32,262 nt of DNA, taken from assembly GCA_022599915.1 (NCBI GenBank), contig JAHZLH010000015.1, forward strand, positions 1-32,262, read 5' to 3'. Below the pieces are notes generated by a model, which saw only the letters and a list, made by a program, of their open reading frames with translations, ran no database searches and was not told where the DNA came from. Both the position numbers and the translations under genes were made by a program. The DNA comes from Actinomycetes bacterium (GTDB lineage: Bacteria; Actinomycetota; Actinomycetes; S36-B12; GCA-2699445). Within the stretch, counting starts at the first letter, position 1; every line of letters begins with the position of its first letter. Shown here one piece after another: positions 6,647 to 14,466 of this stretch.

Positions 6647-7669
6647 GTGTCACAACCCAATCGGGACACTGCCAACGCGATGCTGCTGCACCGGCCCGGG
6701 ACCCCGGAAACCATGGTGCCGGGCACCATTGAGGTCCCCAGCCCACGTCAGGGCGAGCTCCGGGTGCAGGTACTTGCTTGTGGACTGAATCCGGTGGACT
6801 GGAAAACGGCCCGAACTGGTCTACCTAGTTGGTCCTGGCCACATGTCCTGGGACAAGACATCGTCGGAATCATCACCGCAATAGGCCCCGATGGCGACAC
6901 CACCGACCTCGGGCGGCTAGCGATCGTGCACCAAAGCCTTCCTCGCAATGGTGGCCTGGCGCAAACGTCGCTGGTGACCGCCGCAGCCACGGCACGAATC
7001 CCGACGACGACGAACGTGTTGGCCGCGGCGACCATACCCTGTGCTGGTCTCACCGCAGCCCAAGCCGTCGAACGAACTCACGTGACGGCAGACGATCAAA
7101 TCCTGATCATCGGTGCAGCAGGCGCAGTCGGCACTTTTGCTACCCAACTGGTGGCCCAGCGACTGACCGGCGGCTCCAGCCGCGCACCACGCCGTGGGGA
7201 GATCACTGCACTGGTGGGGCCAGCCGACCTTGATCGGGCAGTTCACTTGGGTGCTGATGAAGCCCTTGACTACACCCAAGGTCCGCTTACTGAGGTACTG
7301 GCCAACCGACGTTTCGATGTGATCCTCGATCTAGTTGGCGCTGAGTCCAGCCGCAGCGCTGGCCTCCTCCTCGGCTACGGTGGGCGACTCGCCTCGGTCT
7401 CACGACCCGACTGGGGCGTGCCACCCTTCACCACTGCCCCCACCCTGGTCGAGTTGGCTCTCGGCGCTGCCTATGACACCGGAACTACGGCTGATTTGCG
7501 CTGGATGGCCGCCACCCTGGTAGACCTAGTTGAACTGGTTTCCCAAGGCGAACTCGTTACCCCACGGTTTGTGGTTGGCTCACTGGACGAGGCGCCCAAC
7601 CTGCTCGCCGCGATGGCATCTGGCGAGTCGTCGGGTAAGCCAGTGATCGAAGTGCAGAACGGAAACTAG
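6647..7669 (+). CDS. Quinone oxidoreductase-like MDR dehydrogenase
   Basis: A 340-residue cytoplasmic NAD(P)H-dependent oxidoreductase of the zinc-independent medium-chain dehydrogenase/reductase class, such as quinone reductase or zeta-crystallin. The N-terminal GroES-like domain (~15-120) has the family string VLACGLNPVDWKTA (42-55) followed by PHVLGQDIVG. The Rossmann domain has ILIIGAAGAVGTFATQL (152-168) for NADP(H). No structural-zinc cysteine cluster is present. GTG at 6647 is chosen because CCGGAG lies about six bases upstream. Its stop codon overlaps by four bases that of the convergent rhodanese gene. Likely reactions are reduction of quinones or alpha,beta-unsaturated carbonyls; the actual substrate is unknown. 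The nearby palindrome suggests repression. Confidence 0.88.
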   Translation: MSQPNRDTANAMLLHRPGTPETMVPGTIEVPSPRQGELRVQVLACGLNPVDWKTARTGLPSWSWPHVLGQDIVGIITAIGPDGDTTDLGRLAIVHQSLPRNGGLAQTSLVTAAATARIPTTTNVLAAATIPCAGLTAAQAVERTHVTADDQILIIGAAGAVGTFATQLVAQRLTGGSSRAPRRGEITALVGPADLDRAVHLGADEALDYTQGPLTEVLANRRFDVILDLVGAESSRSAGLLLGYGGRLASVSRPDWGVPPFTTAPTLVELALGAAYDTGTTADLRWMAATLVDLVELVSQGELVTPRFVVGSLDEAPNLLAAMASGESSGKPVIEVQNGN

Positions 7670-8112
7670 ACCACCAGTAGGCCAGCATCCTCCCAGGCGA
7701 TGATGCCGCCGCTGAGGTCATATACCGAGGTGAACCCTTGCTGAGCCATGAGTTGCGTGGCCACCGCCGATCTATTGCCAGACCGGCAATACACCGCATA
7801 GGTCTCGCTGGTATCTAACTCTGAAATTCGTTGGTCGAAGTCTGGGCCGTTCACGTCAATATTGACGGCTCCTTCGATATGACCAGCAGCAAACTCCTCC
7901 GGAGCGCGAACGTCGATCACCGCCGCACCGGAATCAACTACAGCGGCAAACTCTTGCGTGTCGACTGCCTGAACTGCCCCAGTGTCAGCCGGTCCATCGG
8001 CTCCAGGATTATCCGAACTAGAGCAGCCAACTAATAGCAGTGCCAGCGAAGCCCCCAGCAGCACAACTACCACTGCAACGCCACGACTCATTCTTGGCAC
8101 CAGATATCCCAT
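7666..8112 (-). CDS. Rhodanese-domain lipoprotein
   Basis: A 148-residue membrane-anchored single-domain sulfurtransferase. Residues 10-29 are the hydrophobic signal segment and LLLVGC ends at Cys30, a lipobox, so the mature protein is lipidated and faces outside the membrane. The rhodanese domain (~48-147) contains VIDVRAPEEFAAGHIEGAVNI and the active-site loop YCRSGNRS, with Cys109 expected to carry the persulfide, then GGIIAWEDAG at the end. The start at 8112 rather than the ATG seven codons later is supported by TAGAGT exactly six bases upstream. It may move sulfane sulfur in the envelope, or serve another persulfide/thiol role. The SRPBCC gene lies 56 bases upstream on the same strand. 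Confidence 0.9.
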   Translation of the reverse strand: MGYLVPRMSRGVAVVVVLLGASLALLLVGCSSSDNPGADGPADTGAVQAVDTQEFAAVVDSGAAVIDVRAPEEFAAGHIEGAVNIDVNGPDFDQRISELDTSETYAVYCRSGNRSAVATQLMAQQGFTSVYDLSGGIIAWEDAGLLVV

Positions 8113-8118
8113 GCTCAG

Positions 8119-8124
8119 ACTCTA
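8119..8124 (-). promoter_or_regulatory. Leaderless-type -10 box (TAGAGT) of the rhodanese gene
   Basis: TAGAGT, six bases, then ATG at 8112 on the minus strand. No ribosome-binding site is present, in line with a leaderless mRNA. Confidence 0.6.
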
Positions 8125-8167
8125 ACCCGCAATCGAAATCTGCCGCAGCCAGTCGATGCTTGCGGGG

Positions 8168-8689
8168 TTAGTCATGCTGGCCTTCGGCCACATCACGCAG
8201 CCGCTGCAGCGTAGTCCGTATGTTCTTACGGTTATGGGTCGCCCGGTCCCCCGGAATCAGTAACTGCCCCACGGCTCGGATGGGCAGGCCCAGCAGGCCG
8301 TTGCGGCGATCCCACCAAGTCTCAGTGACTCGCGTGGTGCCGTCGGCTCGGGTTCCGAAGTCATATCGCCAGCGAGAGATCGGGAGCGGACCAAAGTCAG
8401 TATCGAACTCAAAGGCCTGGCCCGGCGTGGCGATTCGGACGGTATTGAAAGTGAACCAACCAACCTGACCTCGCCGATTGGTCCCGGTGAACCGGTCTCC
8501 TACGTGCAGCGGACCCGACACTCCCCGAGCACCGGTGGCCTCCGGTGACCATTCCCCCATTCGAGAGACGTCGGCAACCAGTTCGTAGATCGCTTCTGCT
8601 GGTGCTGAGATGATCAGACTTTCCGAGATTGGCGGACCCAGCCGTCCCCGGGAGAACCTGCTGATTCGAAGCCTTGAATCGCTCACCAT
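8168..8689 (-). CDS. SRPBCC (START/Bet v1-like, polyketide cyclase-type) protein
   Basis: A 173-residue cytoplasmic protein. After an Arg-rich N-terminus, ISESLIISAPAEAIYELVADVSRMGEWSPEA (~20-51) is the standard opening of the polyketide_cyc2/SRPBCC fold, a helix-grip with a hydrophobic ligand cavity. The order of beta strands continues through GDRFTGTNRRG, FEFDTDFGPLPISRWRYDF and TRVTETWWDRR, and the final helix includes ATHNRKNIRTTLQRL. Such proteins bind or modify lipids, sterols or small hydrophobic molecules, and no catalytic residue can be assigned here. Upstream of ATG 8689 is TAGAAC at six bases, a near match to the leaderless box. It may be co-transcribed with the rhodanese gene 56 bases downstream. 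Confidence 0.85.
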   Translation of the reverse strand: MVSDSRLRISRFSRGRLGPPISESLIISAPAEAIYELVADVSRMGEWSPEATGARGVSGPLHVGDRFTGTNRRGQVGWFTFNTVRIATPGQAFEFDTDFGPLPISRWRYDFGTRADGTTRVTETWWDRRNGLLGLPIRAVGQLLIPGDRATHNRKNIRTTLQRLRDVAEGQHD

Positions 8690-8774
8690 GATCGAGTTCT
8701 ACCCGGTGCCCCGTGCCTCAAACCACCAGGCTCATTGAGCACCCTTCGTTGTTGCTGCTCCAGCGCTAGCCGAT

Positions 8775-9620
8775 TCACCAACGAGTCCGGGTGGTGATCA
8801 GTTCTCCCACCCAGTGCAGCAATGTCTCACCGTCGAAGGGTTTCTCAATGAACAGGGAAGCGCCGGCTTTCCAACCAGACCAAGTCAGTTTTTCGTCACG
8901 GATCATCTTGGCGTCACCGTGAGCCGTCAACATGATGATGGGTAGTCGAGAACCCTGTCGCCGAAGCTGTTGCAACACCGCAATCCCGTGCATACCCGGC
9001 ATCATGTGATCCAAAATCACTAGGTCTGGATCGTCACGTTCGGCTCGCACCAGTCCGGCCTGTCCATCCGAGGCCGTGATCACGTCATAGCCAGCGAAAT
9101 ACAAGATGTCGGTCAGCAGGTTCAGGGTGGTGACATCGTCTTCAACCACAAGCACTCGCTTGCCCGGCTTACCCACTCGCCCCAAACTGCCCGCGTCAGC
9201 CGGATCGCCAACCTCCGGCCAGGTCAGATCGATCGGCGGTGGTGTTTCCAGATTTAGCAAGTCATGGACCGCAGCAAGTAGCGAATCAGCCGTGAATGCT
9301 TTGGGAAGCGTTCGCTGCACCCCCACGCCAGCGAGTACTGGATCTGGAACCTCCGCAAACTCCGCCAGCGTGATCGCCAGAACCGGAATCTCGCCGCTCA
9401 CCACCCGCAACTGTTTGACGACCCAGCAGACTTCGGACAAGTCCGGTAGTTGCGCATCCACCACGACTAGGTCCGGCTGCTGCCGCTGCAGTTCCGCGTT
9501 TACGGTAAAGGCGTCCGCCGCTTCGACGACCTCACAGAGCATGGCGGCAGTAAGGACGTCACGCACCACGGCGCGGACAGCAGGGTCGGTGTCGATCACC
9601 AAGATCCGCGTGGGCGTCAT
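8775..9620 (-). CDS. Double-receiver response regulator without output domain
   Basis: A 281-residue cytoplasmic protein made of two receiver (REC) domains and nothing else. REC1 (~5-122) has acidic residues D10 and D12, phospho-acceptor D55 in LVVVDAQLP and K107. REC2 (~154-275) has E160/D161/D162, D204 in LVILDHMMPG, T232 in LTAHG and K260 in IEKPF. Both sets look competent for phosphorylation. An acidic Pro-rich linker (~125-150) joins them. The start at 9620 is chosen for the GGGAGGGG ribosome-binding site just upstream, in place of a TTG nine codons earlier that lacks one. No histidine kinase lies nearby, so it is an orphan that may relay phosphate or work by protein-protein contact. It diverges from the decarboxylase gene across a region with a long palindrome. 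Confidence 0.9.
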   Translation of the reverse strand: MTPTRILVIDTDPAVRAVVRDVLTAAMLCEVVEAADAFTVNAELQRQQPDLVVVDAQLPDLSEVCWVVKQLRVVSGEIPVLAITLAEFAEVPDPVLAGVGVQRTLPKAFTADSLLAAVHDLLNLETPPPIDLTWPEVGDPADAGSLGRVGKPGKRVLVVEDDVTTLNLLTDILYFAGYDVITASDGQAGLVRAERDDPDLVILDHMMPGMHGIAVLQQLRRQGSRLPIIMLTAHGDAKMIRDEKLTWSGWKAGASLFIEKPFDGETLLHWVGELITTRTRW

Positions 9621-9747
9621 GACCCCTCCCGGGGCTGTCGGGAACAAATACCTCGAGATGAGATATCGGCAGTAGCCCCTCGTGGGTTGAGCCTAGGTCC
9701 AACTGAGTGACAAGTGTGGGAGGTGGGCGATGGAAATTCTGACTAGG

Positions 9748-9788
9748 TAGTGGCGCCCGGTAAAGAATCAAACCGATAGGCGCCACTA
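9748..9788. promoter_or_regulatory. Long inverted repeat over the decarboxylase promoter
   Basis: TAGTGGCGCC (9748-9757) is the exact reverse complement of GGCGCCACTA (9779-9788). Inside it, CGGT (9758-9761) pairs with ACCG (9772-9775). The right arm ends seven bases before the TAGGGT -10 box at 9795-9800, so the element covers the -35 region. This suggests an operator, or a cruciform, controlling the decarboxylase gene and perhaps the divergent regulator gene. Confidence 0.6.
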
Positions 9789-9794
9789 CGGCGC

Positions 9795-9800
9795 TAGGGT
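9795..9800 (+). promoter_or_regulatory. Leaderless-type -10 box (TAGGGT) of the decarboxylase gene
   Basis: TAGGGT, six bases (TGCCAC), then ATG at 9807, with no ribosome-binding site. Confidence 0.65.
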
Positions 9801-9806
9801 TGCCAC

Positions 9807-11150
9807 ATGCCCACTCCGCACGAGGATCCGCTGCTGGAGTTGGCAGACGTTTTGGCCTCGGAACTAACCTCGCAATGGGCTGAGTTGGCGGGTCGATCAG
9901 CCGCTCGACCCGACGCCCAGTTACCCGAAGCAACTATGCACCTGCCGGACAGCGGCGTGGGTGCCCGACAGGCCGTCACGGACTTCCTAGATCACATCGC
10001 ACCCAACCTCAACGGTGGTGTTGGCCCGCACTACGCGGGCTATGTCACCGGTGGCGTGACTCCGGCCGCGCTGGCGGGCGACTGGCTGACTCCGATCTTC
10101 GACACCAACGCCGGCTTCGCGACTGACGGTGCCGCCGGTCAACTGGAGAGCGGCACCATATCGATGTTGTTAGAACTGTTGAGCCTGCCCGCCGAGTTCG
10201 GTGGCACGCTGACAGCGGGCGCCACCAGCGCAACGACGGTTGGCCTGGCCGCAGCGAGACAGTGGGCCGGCCATCGCTTTGGTGTAGATGTTGCCCAATC
10301 GGGCGCCGCAGTTCCCATCTCAGTGCTATCCGGCACCGCACACGCCAGTGTGGCCAAATCAATGGCCATTCTAGGTATTGGGCGGCAACAGTTAGTCCCC
10401 GTTCCTTGCCTGCCGAATCGCGAAGCAGTGGACATCGCCGCGCTTCGGACGACACTGAGTAAGCACCAAGACTCGGCGGTCATCGTTGTGGCCAACGCCG
10501 GAACCGTGATCACCGGAGACACCGACGACCTGGCCGAAATCGCGGCGCTACGAGATGAGTTCAACTTCTGGCTGCATGTGGACGCCGCATTCGGCGGTTT
10601 CGCCGCGCTACTGCCCGACGACACCCGACTGTCCCGGTGGCAGCGGGCAGATTCCATCACCGTCGATCTGCACAAGTGGTTGAACGTCCCCTACGACAGT
10701 GGCCTGGCGCTGATACGCAACGCCGCCGTGTTGCCCGAGATCTTCGGCAACGTCGGCTCGTATCTGGCAAATGAGCCGCAACCGATGGATTTGGGGTTGG
10801 ACAACAGCCGCCGGCTACGAGCACTACCGATCTGGCTGAGCCTGCAGGCCTACGGTCGCGCTGGCATCAGTGGCATGATCCAGGAGAGCGTGGCCGCTGC
10901 CAGCACGTTTGCCCAACAAGTCACTGCCGATGGCCGACTCCAACTAGCCGCCCCGGTGAGACTCAACGTGGTGACGCTGTCGTCAACCAGCACCGATATC
11001 CACGCGGCCGGTGAACGGCTAGCAAAGTCAGGAGCCGGCTTCCTCAGTCCGGCCACCTGGCAATCTCGTCCGGTCTTGCGTGGCGCATTCGTCAACTGGC
11101 GCACCGACCCAGCCGCGTTGGCAACCGCTTTGTTGTCGCAACTGAACTAG
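9807..11150 (+). CDS. PLP-dependent group II decarboxylase
   Basis: A 447-residue cytoplasmic pyridoxal-phosphate enzyme of the aromatic-amino-acid/glutamate/diaminobutyrate decarboxylase family. Visible landmarks are GGVGPHYAGYVTGGVTPAA (70-88), TAGATSATTVGLAAAR (136-151), His179 in GTAHAS that stacks on the cofactor, the HVDAAFGG strand with Asp259, and SITVDLHKWLNVP with Lys290 as the Schiff-base lysine. It is within the usual family size. The C-terminal substrate half does not tell me which amino acid is used; tyrosine/DOPA/Trp-type and glutamate- or diaminobutyrate-type members share these motifs. An amino-acid lyase other than a decarboxylase is also possible. It stands alone, has a leaderless-type promoter, and has a strong palindrome upstream that suggests conditional expression. 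Confidence 0.9.
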   Translation: MPTPHEDPLLELADVLASELTSQWAELAGRSAARPDAQLPEATMHLPDSGVGARQAVTDFLDHIAPNLNGGVGPHYAGYVTGGVTPAALAGDWLTPIFDTNAGFATDGAAGQLESGTISMLLELLSLPAEFGGTLTAGATSATTVGLAAARQWAGHRFGVDVAQSGAAVPISVLSGTAHASVAKSMAILGIGRQQLVPVPCLPNREAVDIAALRTTLSKHQDSAVIVVANAGTVITGDTDDLAEIAALRDEFNFWLHVDAAFGGFAALLPDDTRLSRWQRADSITVDLHKWLNVPYDSGLALIRNAAVLPEIFGNVGSYLANEPQPMDLGLDNSRRLRALPIWLSLQAYGRAGISGMIQESVAAASTFAQQVTADGRLQLAAPVRLNVVTLSSTSTDIHAAGERLAKSGAGFLSPATWQSRPVLRGAFVNWRTDPAALATALLSQLN

Positions 11151-11178
11151 TGCGACCGACTGGTGCGCCACAAACCGC

Positions 11179-12153
11179 TTAGCCTGGTGGTGGTCCACCA
11201 CCAGGAGGACCACCCTGACCGCCACTGCTCGCTACTTCTTCCGGTTCACCCTTGAAGCAACCAGCGGTGTATGGGTATTCGTAGGTCATGTGGTAGTGGT
11301 AGATGCTCTGCTGCTCACCGTCCCAATCCACCTCATGAGTGTGGCCGTGGCACTTGTCCAACTCGGCGTTCGTGAGTTGTTGACCGTCCTCCCCCAGCAG
11401 TCCGTAAATCCCGAAGCCATCTAGCAGGTAGCCAAGTAATGGGGAATGTTCACCCGAGGTGCCGTCGTCCAAGCAACTGGGGTTGGTGTGATGGTGATAG
11501 GTGCCATCCATTTCCGGGTGACCCCAGCACGAGTCCAAAATCTCGTGGGCACCGGCATCTCGACCCTCGGCATCGAGGGCGTTGAAGATGGCCGCACCAT
11601 CTAGCGCGATGCCAATGGTGTTCATGGGTACGCAACTGGGCTCGTCGGCCACCGTGGGTTCGGCAGGAAGTTCCCAACTCACCTCTTGCTCTTGAATCGA
11701 GTTGGGGTTGCGGTCGTACTGGTAAGCCGGGTCAGATTCTCGCACTGGAAAAACGCCGGTGGGCTGGTCCGGCAGGCCGTTGCCGGTGATCACCCGCCTA
11801 TTGTCGGAGACCTTGATCTTGAGTTCAGCATCCTGCCATTTGACTGACCCTTCGACTTCCGGCTTCTTGGACATATTCCAGGTATCTCCGGATATCCAAT
11901 CGCCGCTGGCCTGCGCCCCACCCCCCGGGAATGTGTCGGCGCAGGACATGACAAAGCCTTTCTTGGGCTCATCGGAAATCTTGCCGTCGCCAATCGGAAT
12001 CGCCTCAGCGTCGACCTCTGACTCGGCTGCGGCTGAGGTGGTCGGCGAGGCCGTGTCTTCGTCCGTGGCAGAGTCAGTGTCACCAGTGCAACCAGCCACC
12101 CCCAGCGCACACGCAGCAGCGAGAATGACTAGCGTTTTGCTGTAATCCCGCAT
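11179..12153 (-). CDS. YHYH-domain lipoprotein
   Basis: A 324-residue exported protein. Residues 6-22 form a signal segment ending in the lipobox LGVAGC (Cys22), followed by a Thr/Ser/Asp-rich linker (~23-50). The YHYH domain covers ~115-300. It has PTGVFPV, GIALDGAAIFNALDAEGRDA, then GTYHHHTNPSC (217-227), LLGYLLDGFGIYG, CHGHTH (268-273) and the naming motif YHYH (285-288), ending in EYPYTAGCF. The clustered histidines and cysteines suggest metal binding. The family's biochemical role is not established. The tail is Gly/Pro-rich (GGPPGGGPPPG). The start at 12153 is supported by TAGGGT six bases upstream. It converges with the decarboxylase gene and is otherwise alone. Confidence 0.9.
   Translation of the reverse strand: MRDYSKTLVILAAACALGVAGCTGDTDSATDEDTASPTTSAAAESEVDAEAIPIGDGKISDEPKKGFVMSCADTFPGGGAQASGDWISGDTWNMSKKPEVEGSVKWQDAELKIKVSDNRRVITGNGLPDQPTGVFPVRESDPAYQYDRNPNSIQEQEVSWELPAEPTVADEPSCVPMNTIGIALDGAAIFNALDAEGRDAGAHEILDSCWGHPEMDGTYHHHTNPSCLDDGTSGEHSPLLGYLLDGFGIYGLLGEDGQQLTNAELDKCHGHTHEVDWDGEQQSIYHYHMTYEYPYTAGCFKGEPEEVASSGGQGGPPGGGPPPG
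11183..11205. terminator. Hairpin between convergent decarboxylase and YHYH genes
   Basis: CCTGGTGGT (11183-11191) pairs with ACCACCAGG (11197-11205) across a 5-base loop, 33 bases after the decarboxylase stop. It lies within the last codons (GGGPPPG) of the YHYH gene. No T-run follows, so it could end the decarboxylase transcript or simply reflect the Gly/Pro codons. Confidence 0.3.
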
Positions 12154-12159
12154 GGCGTC

Positions 12160-12165
12160 ACCCTA
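12160..12165 (-). promoter_or_regulatory. Leaderless-type -10 box (TAGGGT) of the YHYH gene
   Basis: TAGGGT, six bases (GACGCC), then ATG at 12153 on the minus strand. It is the same hexamer and spacing as at the decarboxylase gene. Confidence 0.65.
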
Positions 12166-12364
12166 GCCAGCGGCATCTCGGGTGGCTATTCATTATCTTC
12201 TCGTCGTGAGGTGCCACCGAACCTAGGAGTGCTGCCATCATCGCCTACGCCTACGCCTACGGCCGTGCGACGGGAATGCGGCCACGGCGATCAACGTTCA
12301 CACTGACACAAGGTACGCAGCACTCAACGCTGTGTAGTCCTACGCTCTAGGAGGTCCAAGCCCC

Positions 12365-12712
12365 ATGAAGGCAATTTGGCGTGATCGCGTCATCGCAGAA
12401 TCCGAAGACACGGTGCAGCTAGAAGGAACCCACTACTTCCCACCCGAATCACTCCAGGAGGAGTTCTTCGTCGACAGCGATGCCACCACGGTGTGCCCGT
12501 GGAAAGGACAAGCGTCCTACTTCGACCTTGTGGTTGATGGCGAAACAAATCGTGAAGCCGCCTGGGTTTACCGCGATCCCAAGCCCGCGGCAGCAGAGAT
12601 CAAAGGTCACGTAGCGTTCTGGAAGGACGTCGACATTCAGGGCGAGGCCACAGCACCGGTAAGCCAGCCCGAAAGCCTGCTCGACAAAGTCATCGGGCGC
12701 AGCCAAGCCTGA
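12365..12712 (+). CDS. DUF427 family protein
   Basis: A 115-residue soluble protein that matches DUF427 over almost its full length: MKAIWRDRVIAES at the start, the TTVCPWKGQASYFDL signature at ~41-55, and AAWVYRDPKPAAAEIKGHVAFWKDV at ~65-90. The family is a small beta-rich domain, common in actinobacteria, without a firmly known activity. The ATG at 12365 is preceded by AGGAGG (12349-12354), ten bases away. The C-terminal ~25 residues (VSQPESLLDKVIG) are a non-conserved extension. The gene is alone and convergent with the wall-peptidase gene. The 211 bases upstream hold a GCCTAC triplet repeat near 12243-12260 and no other clear feature. Confidence 0.92.
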   Translation: MKAIWRDRVIAESEDTVQLEGTHYFPPESLQEEFFVDSDATTVCPWKGQASYFDLVVDGETNREAAWVYRDPKPAAAEIKGHVAFWKDVDIQGEATAPVSQPESLLDKVIGRSQA

Positions 12713-12803
12713 CTGGCTTCGCCGCAGTCCGCAGCCGCCACTGGTCAGCCGGATACTCGCTCGTCGATGTCGCCGTCGATGTGGGAGTCTCAGTTACCGG
12801 TGA

Positions 12804-14330
12804 CTACGGCGTCGCGGTCGTCGTCAACGTGGGTGCTGGAGTCGGGGTAACAACTGGAGTCGGAGTAACAACTGTAGTCGGGGTAACAACTGGAGTCGGG
12901 GTAGCCGCGATACCGGACACTGTCCACCGTTGAGTTTCCGCCTCTGCCAGAACACTGGTCGAGGCCACCACTAGGCGATACTTCCAAGTCCCCAGCAGGC
13001 CATTCACCGCTCCAGTGAAGTTACCGTCGGCGTCAGTGGTCCCGGTGGCGACCGTGGTCCACGGCACCGCGGAACCCGTTGGCCGTTGCTGCAGCGCCAC
13101 CGTGCGGGTTCGACTGCCGTCAGTTGTCACCGCCACGCTGAACGGAATAATCTGACCGGCAGCAACTGACGACGGCGCAGTCGGCCAACCAGTGACGACC
13201 GTCGGCTGCCGCTTCAGCACAACTCGTTGTGAGGTGTGCTGCGATATCGGGTCCCAGACTCCGGTTCGCGGCACCCGATTGGCGCGCTGCCACGACTCCA
13301 CTGCTGCGAACGTGCCGCGACCAAACGCCCCATCGACGGACCCCTGATAGTGACCACCATTTTCGGACAGGTATTGCTGGAGCCATTCCACGCGCTCGCC
13401 ACCCTGCCAGTACATCACCGAGGATGAGTAGCGCCAATCCCTGCCGATCGAACGCGGCGAGCGGCAAGACTTACGCCGCGGTTTGTTCACCCGCTTCTTC
13501 AGCTGCAGCGGCGCGAAATGGGAACGCACTTTCACGCATGGGCCGCGATCGACCCGGCGCACTTTACCGGTCCAATAGCTGGACTTCTGGACCGAACCAT
13601 TCCAGGTAAAGGTGAAGTGGATATGGTCCATATGGTTGTCAACGCGATTGCCGCGATCTGACATCTGCCGCCAGTAGGGCTTGTACTGGGCCCACAACTG
13701 TTTGTTGTAAATGATGTACATGATCCCCCAGCGGCGGGCGTGATAGCCATTGCGCTTCGTCAGATAGCGCAAGAGTTTCTTCGCCTGTGCGTACTGGACC
13801 GGGTCGCTGACTTCTGCTTCGAAATCTAGCGCTCGCCCTTCCTCATGTTCGCTGATTCCTGGCGTATTACAGCCTCGATTGATGTTGTAGCTCTGCAAGG
13901 TTTCCGCCGGTCGGGGGAAGGTCTGCAACAGCATGTCGCGGAACGCGGCAACGCCGGGCAACTCGTTGGCGTAGCAGGCGGTCTGCGGAATATAAGGATC
14001 CCGGGGCATCGAGCCCTTCGGGTAACGACCCTTCACGATCTTGCTCCTGCGCAACGCCTTACCTGCCTGGCGACGCAGCTTTTTGGAAACCGTGGCGCCA
14101 CGCACTCGAAGTGCGGAATCGCTCTTGCCTGAAATTACGCCAGTCGGGCGGCCCTCCTTGGGGCGTTGCGTCCGGCTCGCCAACTCCCCCAGCTCGTCGT
14201 AGCCGCTGTAGCCAGCCAACTCCTGCGACGACTCAGCCGCGTTTTCGGCCACACTGCTTCCTGGGCTAGCAAGTAAGGCAAAGCCCAATGCAACTGTCAC
14301 CGACCCAACGCCAAGGACTACCCGTTTCAT
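12804..14330 (-). CDS. Secreted M15-like peptidase with peptidoglycan-binding domain
   Basis: A 508-residue exported protein, probably a cell-wall hydrolase. ATG 14330 gives a textbook signal peptide (MKRVVLGVGSVTVALGFALL). A GTG at 14375 with a GGGGGG ribosome-binding site is a possible longer start. A basic linker (~60-110) precedes an M15/D-alanyl-D-alanine-carboxypeptidase-like domain (~112-255) with H162 and D169 in EHEEGRALDF and HMDHIHFTF (233-241); these are the expected zinc ligands and make DD- or LD-peptidase activity likely. A PG_binding_1 domain follows (~308-365, VEWLQQYLSENG, VDGAFGRGT), then an Ig-like beta domain (~375-473). A Thr/Pro-rich tail (TPTPVVTPT repeats) may span the wall. 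No sortase motif is seen. It lies after rdgB on the same strand, with its own hairpin-containing leader. Confidence 0.85.
   Translation of the reverse strand: MKRVVLGVGSVTVALGFALLASPGSSVAENAAESSQELAGYSGYDELGELASRTQRPKEGRPTGVISGKSDSALRVRGATVSKKLRRQAGKALRRSKIVKGRYPKGSMPRDPYIPQTACYANELPGVAAFRDMLLQTFPRPAETLQSYNINRGCNTPGISEHEEGRALDFEAEVSDPVQYAQAKKLLRYLTKRNGYHARRWGIMYIIYNKQLWAQYKPYWRQMSDRGNRVDNHMDHIHFTFTWNGSVQKSSYWTGKVRRVDRGPCVKVRSHFAPLQLKKRVNKPRRKSCRSPRSIGRDWRYSSSVMYWQGGERVEWLQQYLSENGGHYQGSVDGAFGRGTFAAVESWQRANRVPRTGVWDPISQHTSQRVVLKRQPTVVTGWPTAPSSVAAGQIIPFSVAVTTDGSRTRTVALQQRPTGSAVPWTTVATGTTDADGNFTGAVNGLLGTWKYRLVVASTSVLAEAETQRWTVSGIAATPTPVVTPTTVVTPTPVVTPTPAPTLTTTATP
12838..12909 (-). repeat. 18-bp tandem repeat encoding the Thr/Pro-rich tail
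   Basis: Units of GGAGTCGGGGTAACAACT start at 12838, 12856, 12874 and 12892 (the last one diverges). They encode the six-residue period of VVTPT(P/T) in the peptidase tail. Length variation by slippage is plausible. Confidence 0.8.
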
Positions 14331-14380
14331 CTCCACCCCAACTGCGAACAATCTCCCGATAAACGTGATCTTCACGGTAA

Positions 14381-14416
14381 GCCCCCCGGCAATGAGTACC
14401 TATGATTTCCGGGGGC
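14381..14416 (-). promoter_or_regulatory. Hairpin in the leader of the wall-peptidase gene
   Basis: On the minus strand GCCCCCGG (14416-14409) can pair with CCGGGGGGC (14389-14381), with one bulged base, across a 19-base loop. The 3' arm contains a GGGGGG ribosome-binding-like run six bases before GTG 14375. It could hide that site or act as a T-less terminator for rdgB. Confidence 0.4.
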
Positions 14417-14466
14417 GCGCGCCGCTATCCGGACGGGGTGGCGTGAAGGTAGCGCTGCCCGAGCCG

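Noticed and set aside
14376-14466. Possible c-di-AMP (ydaO-type) riboswitch before the wall-peptidase gene
   Set aside because: The gap is only about 90 bases and the conserved riboswitch core motifs are not visible; only a simple hairpin can be supported.
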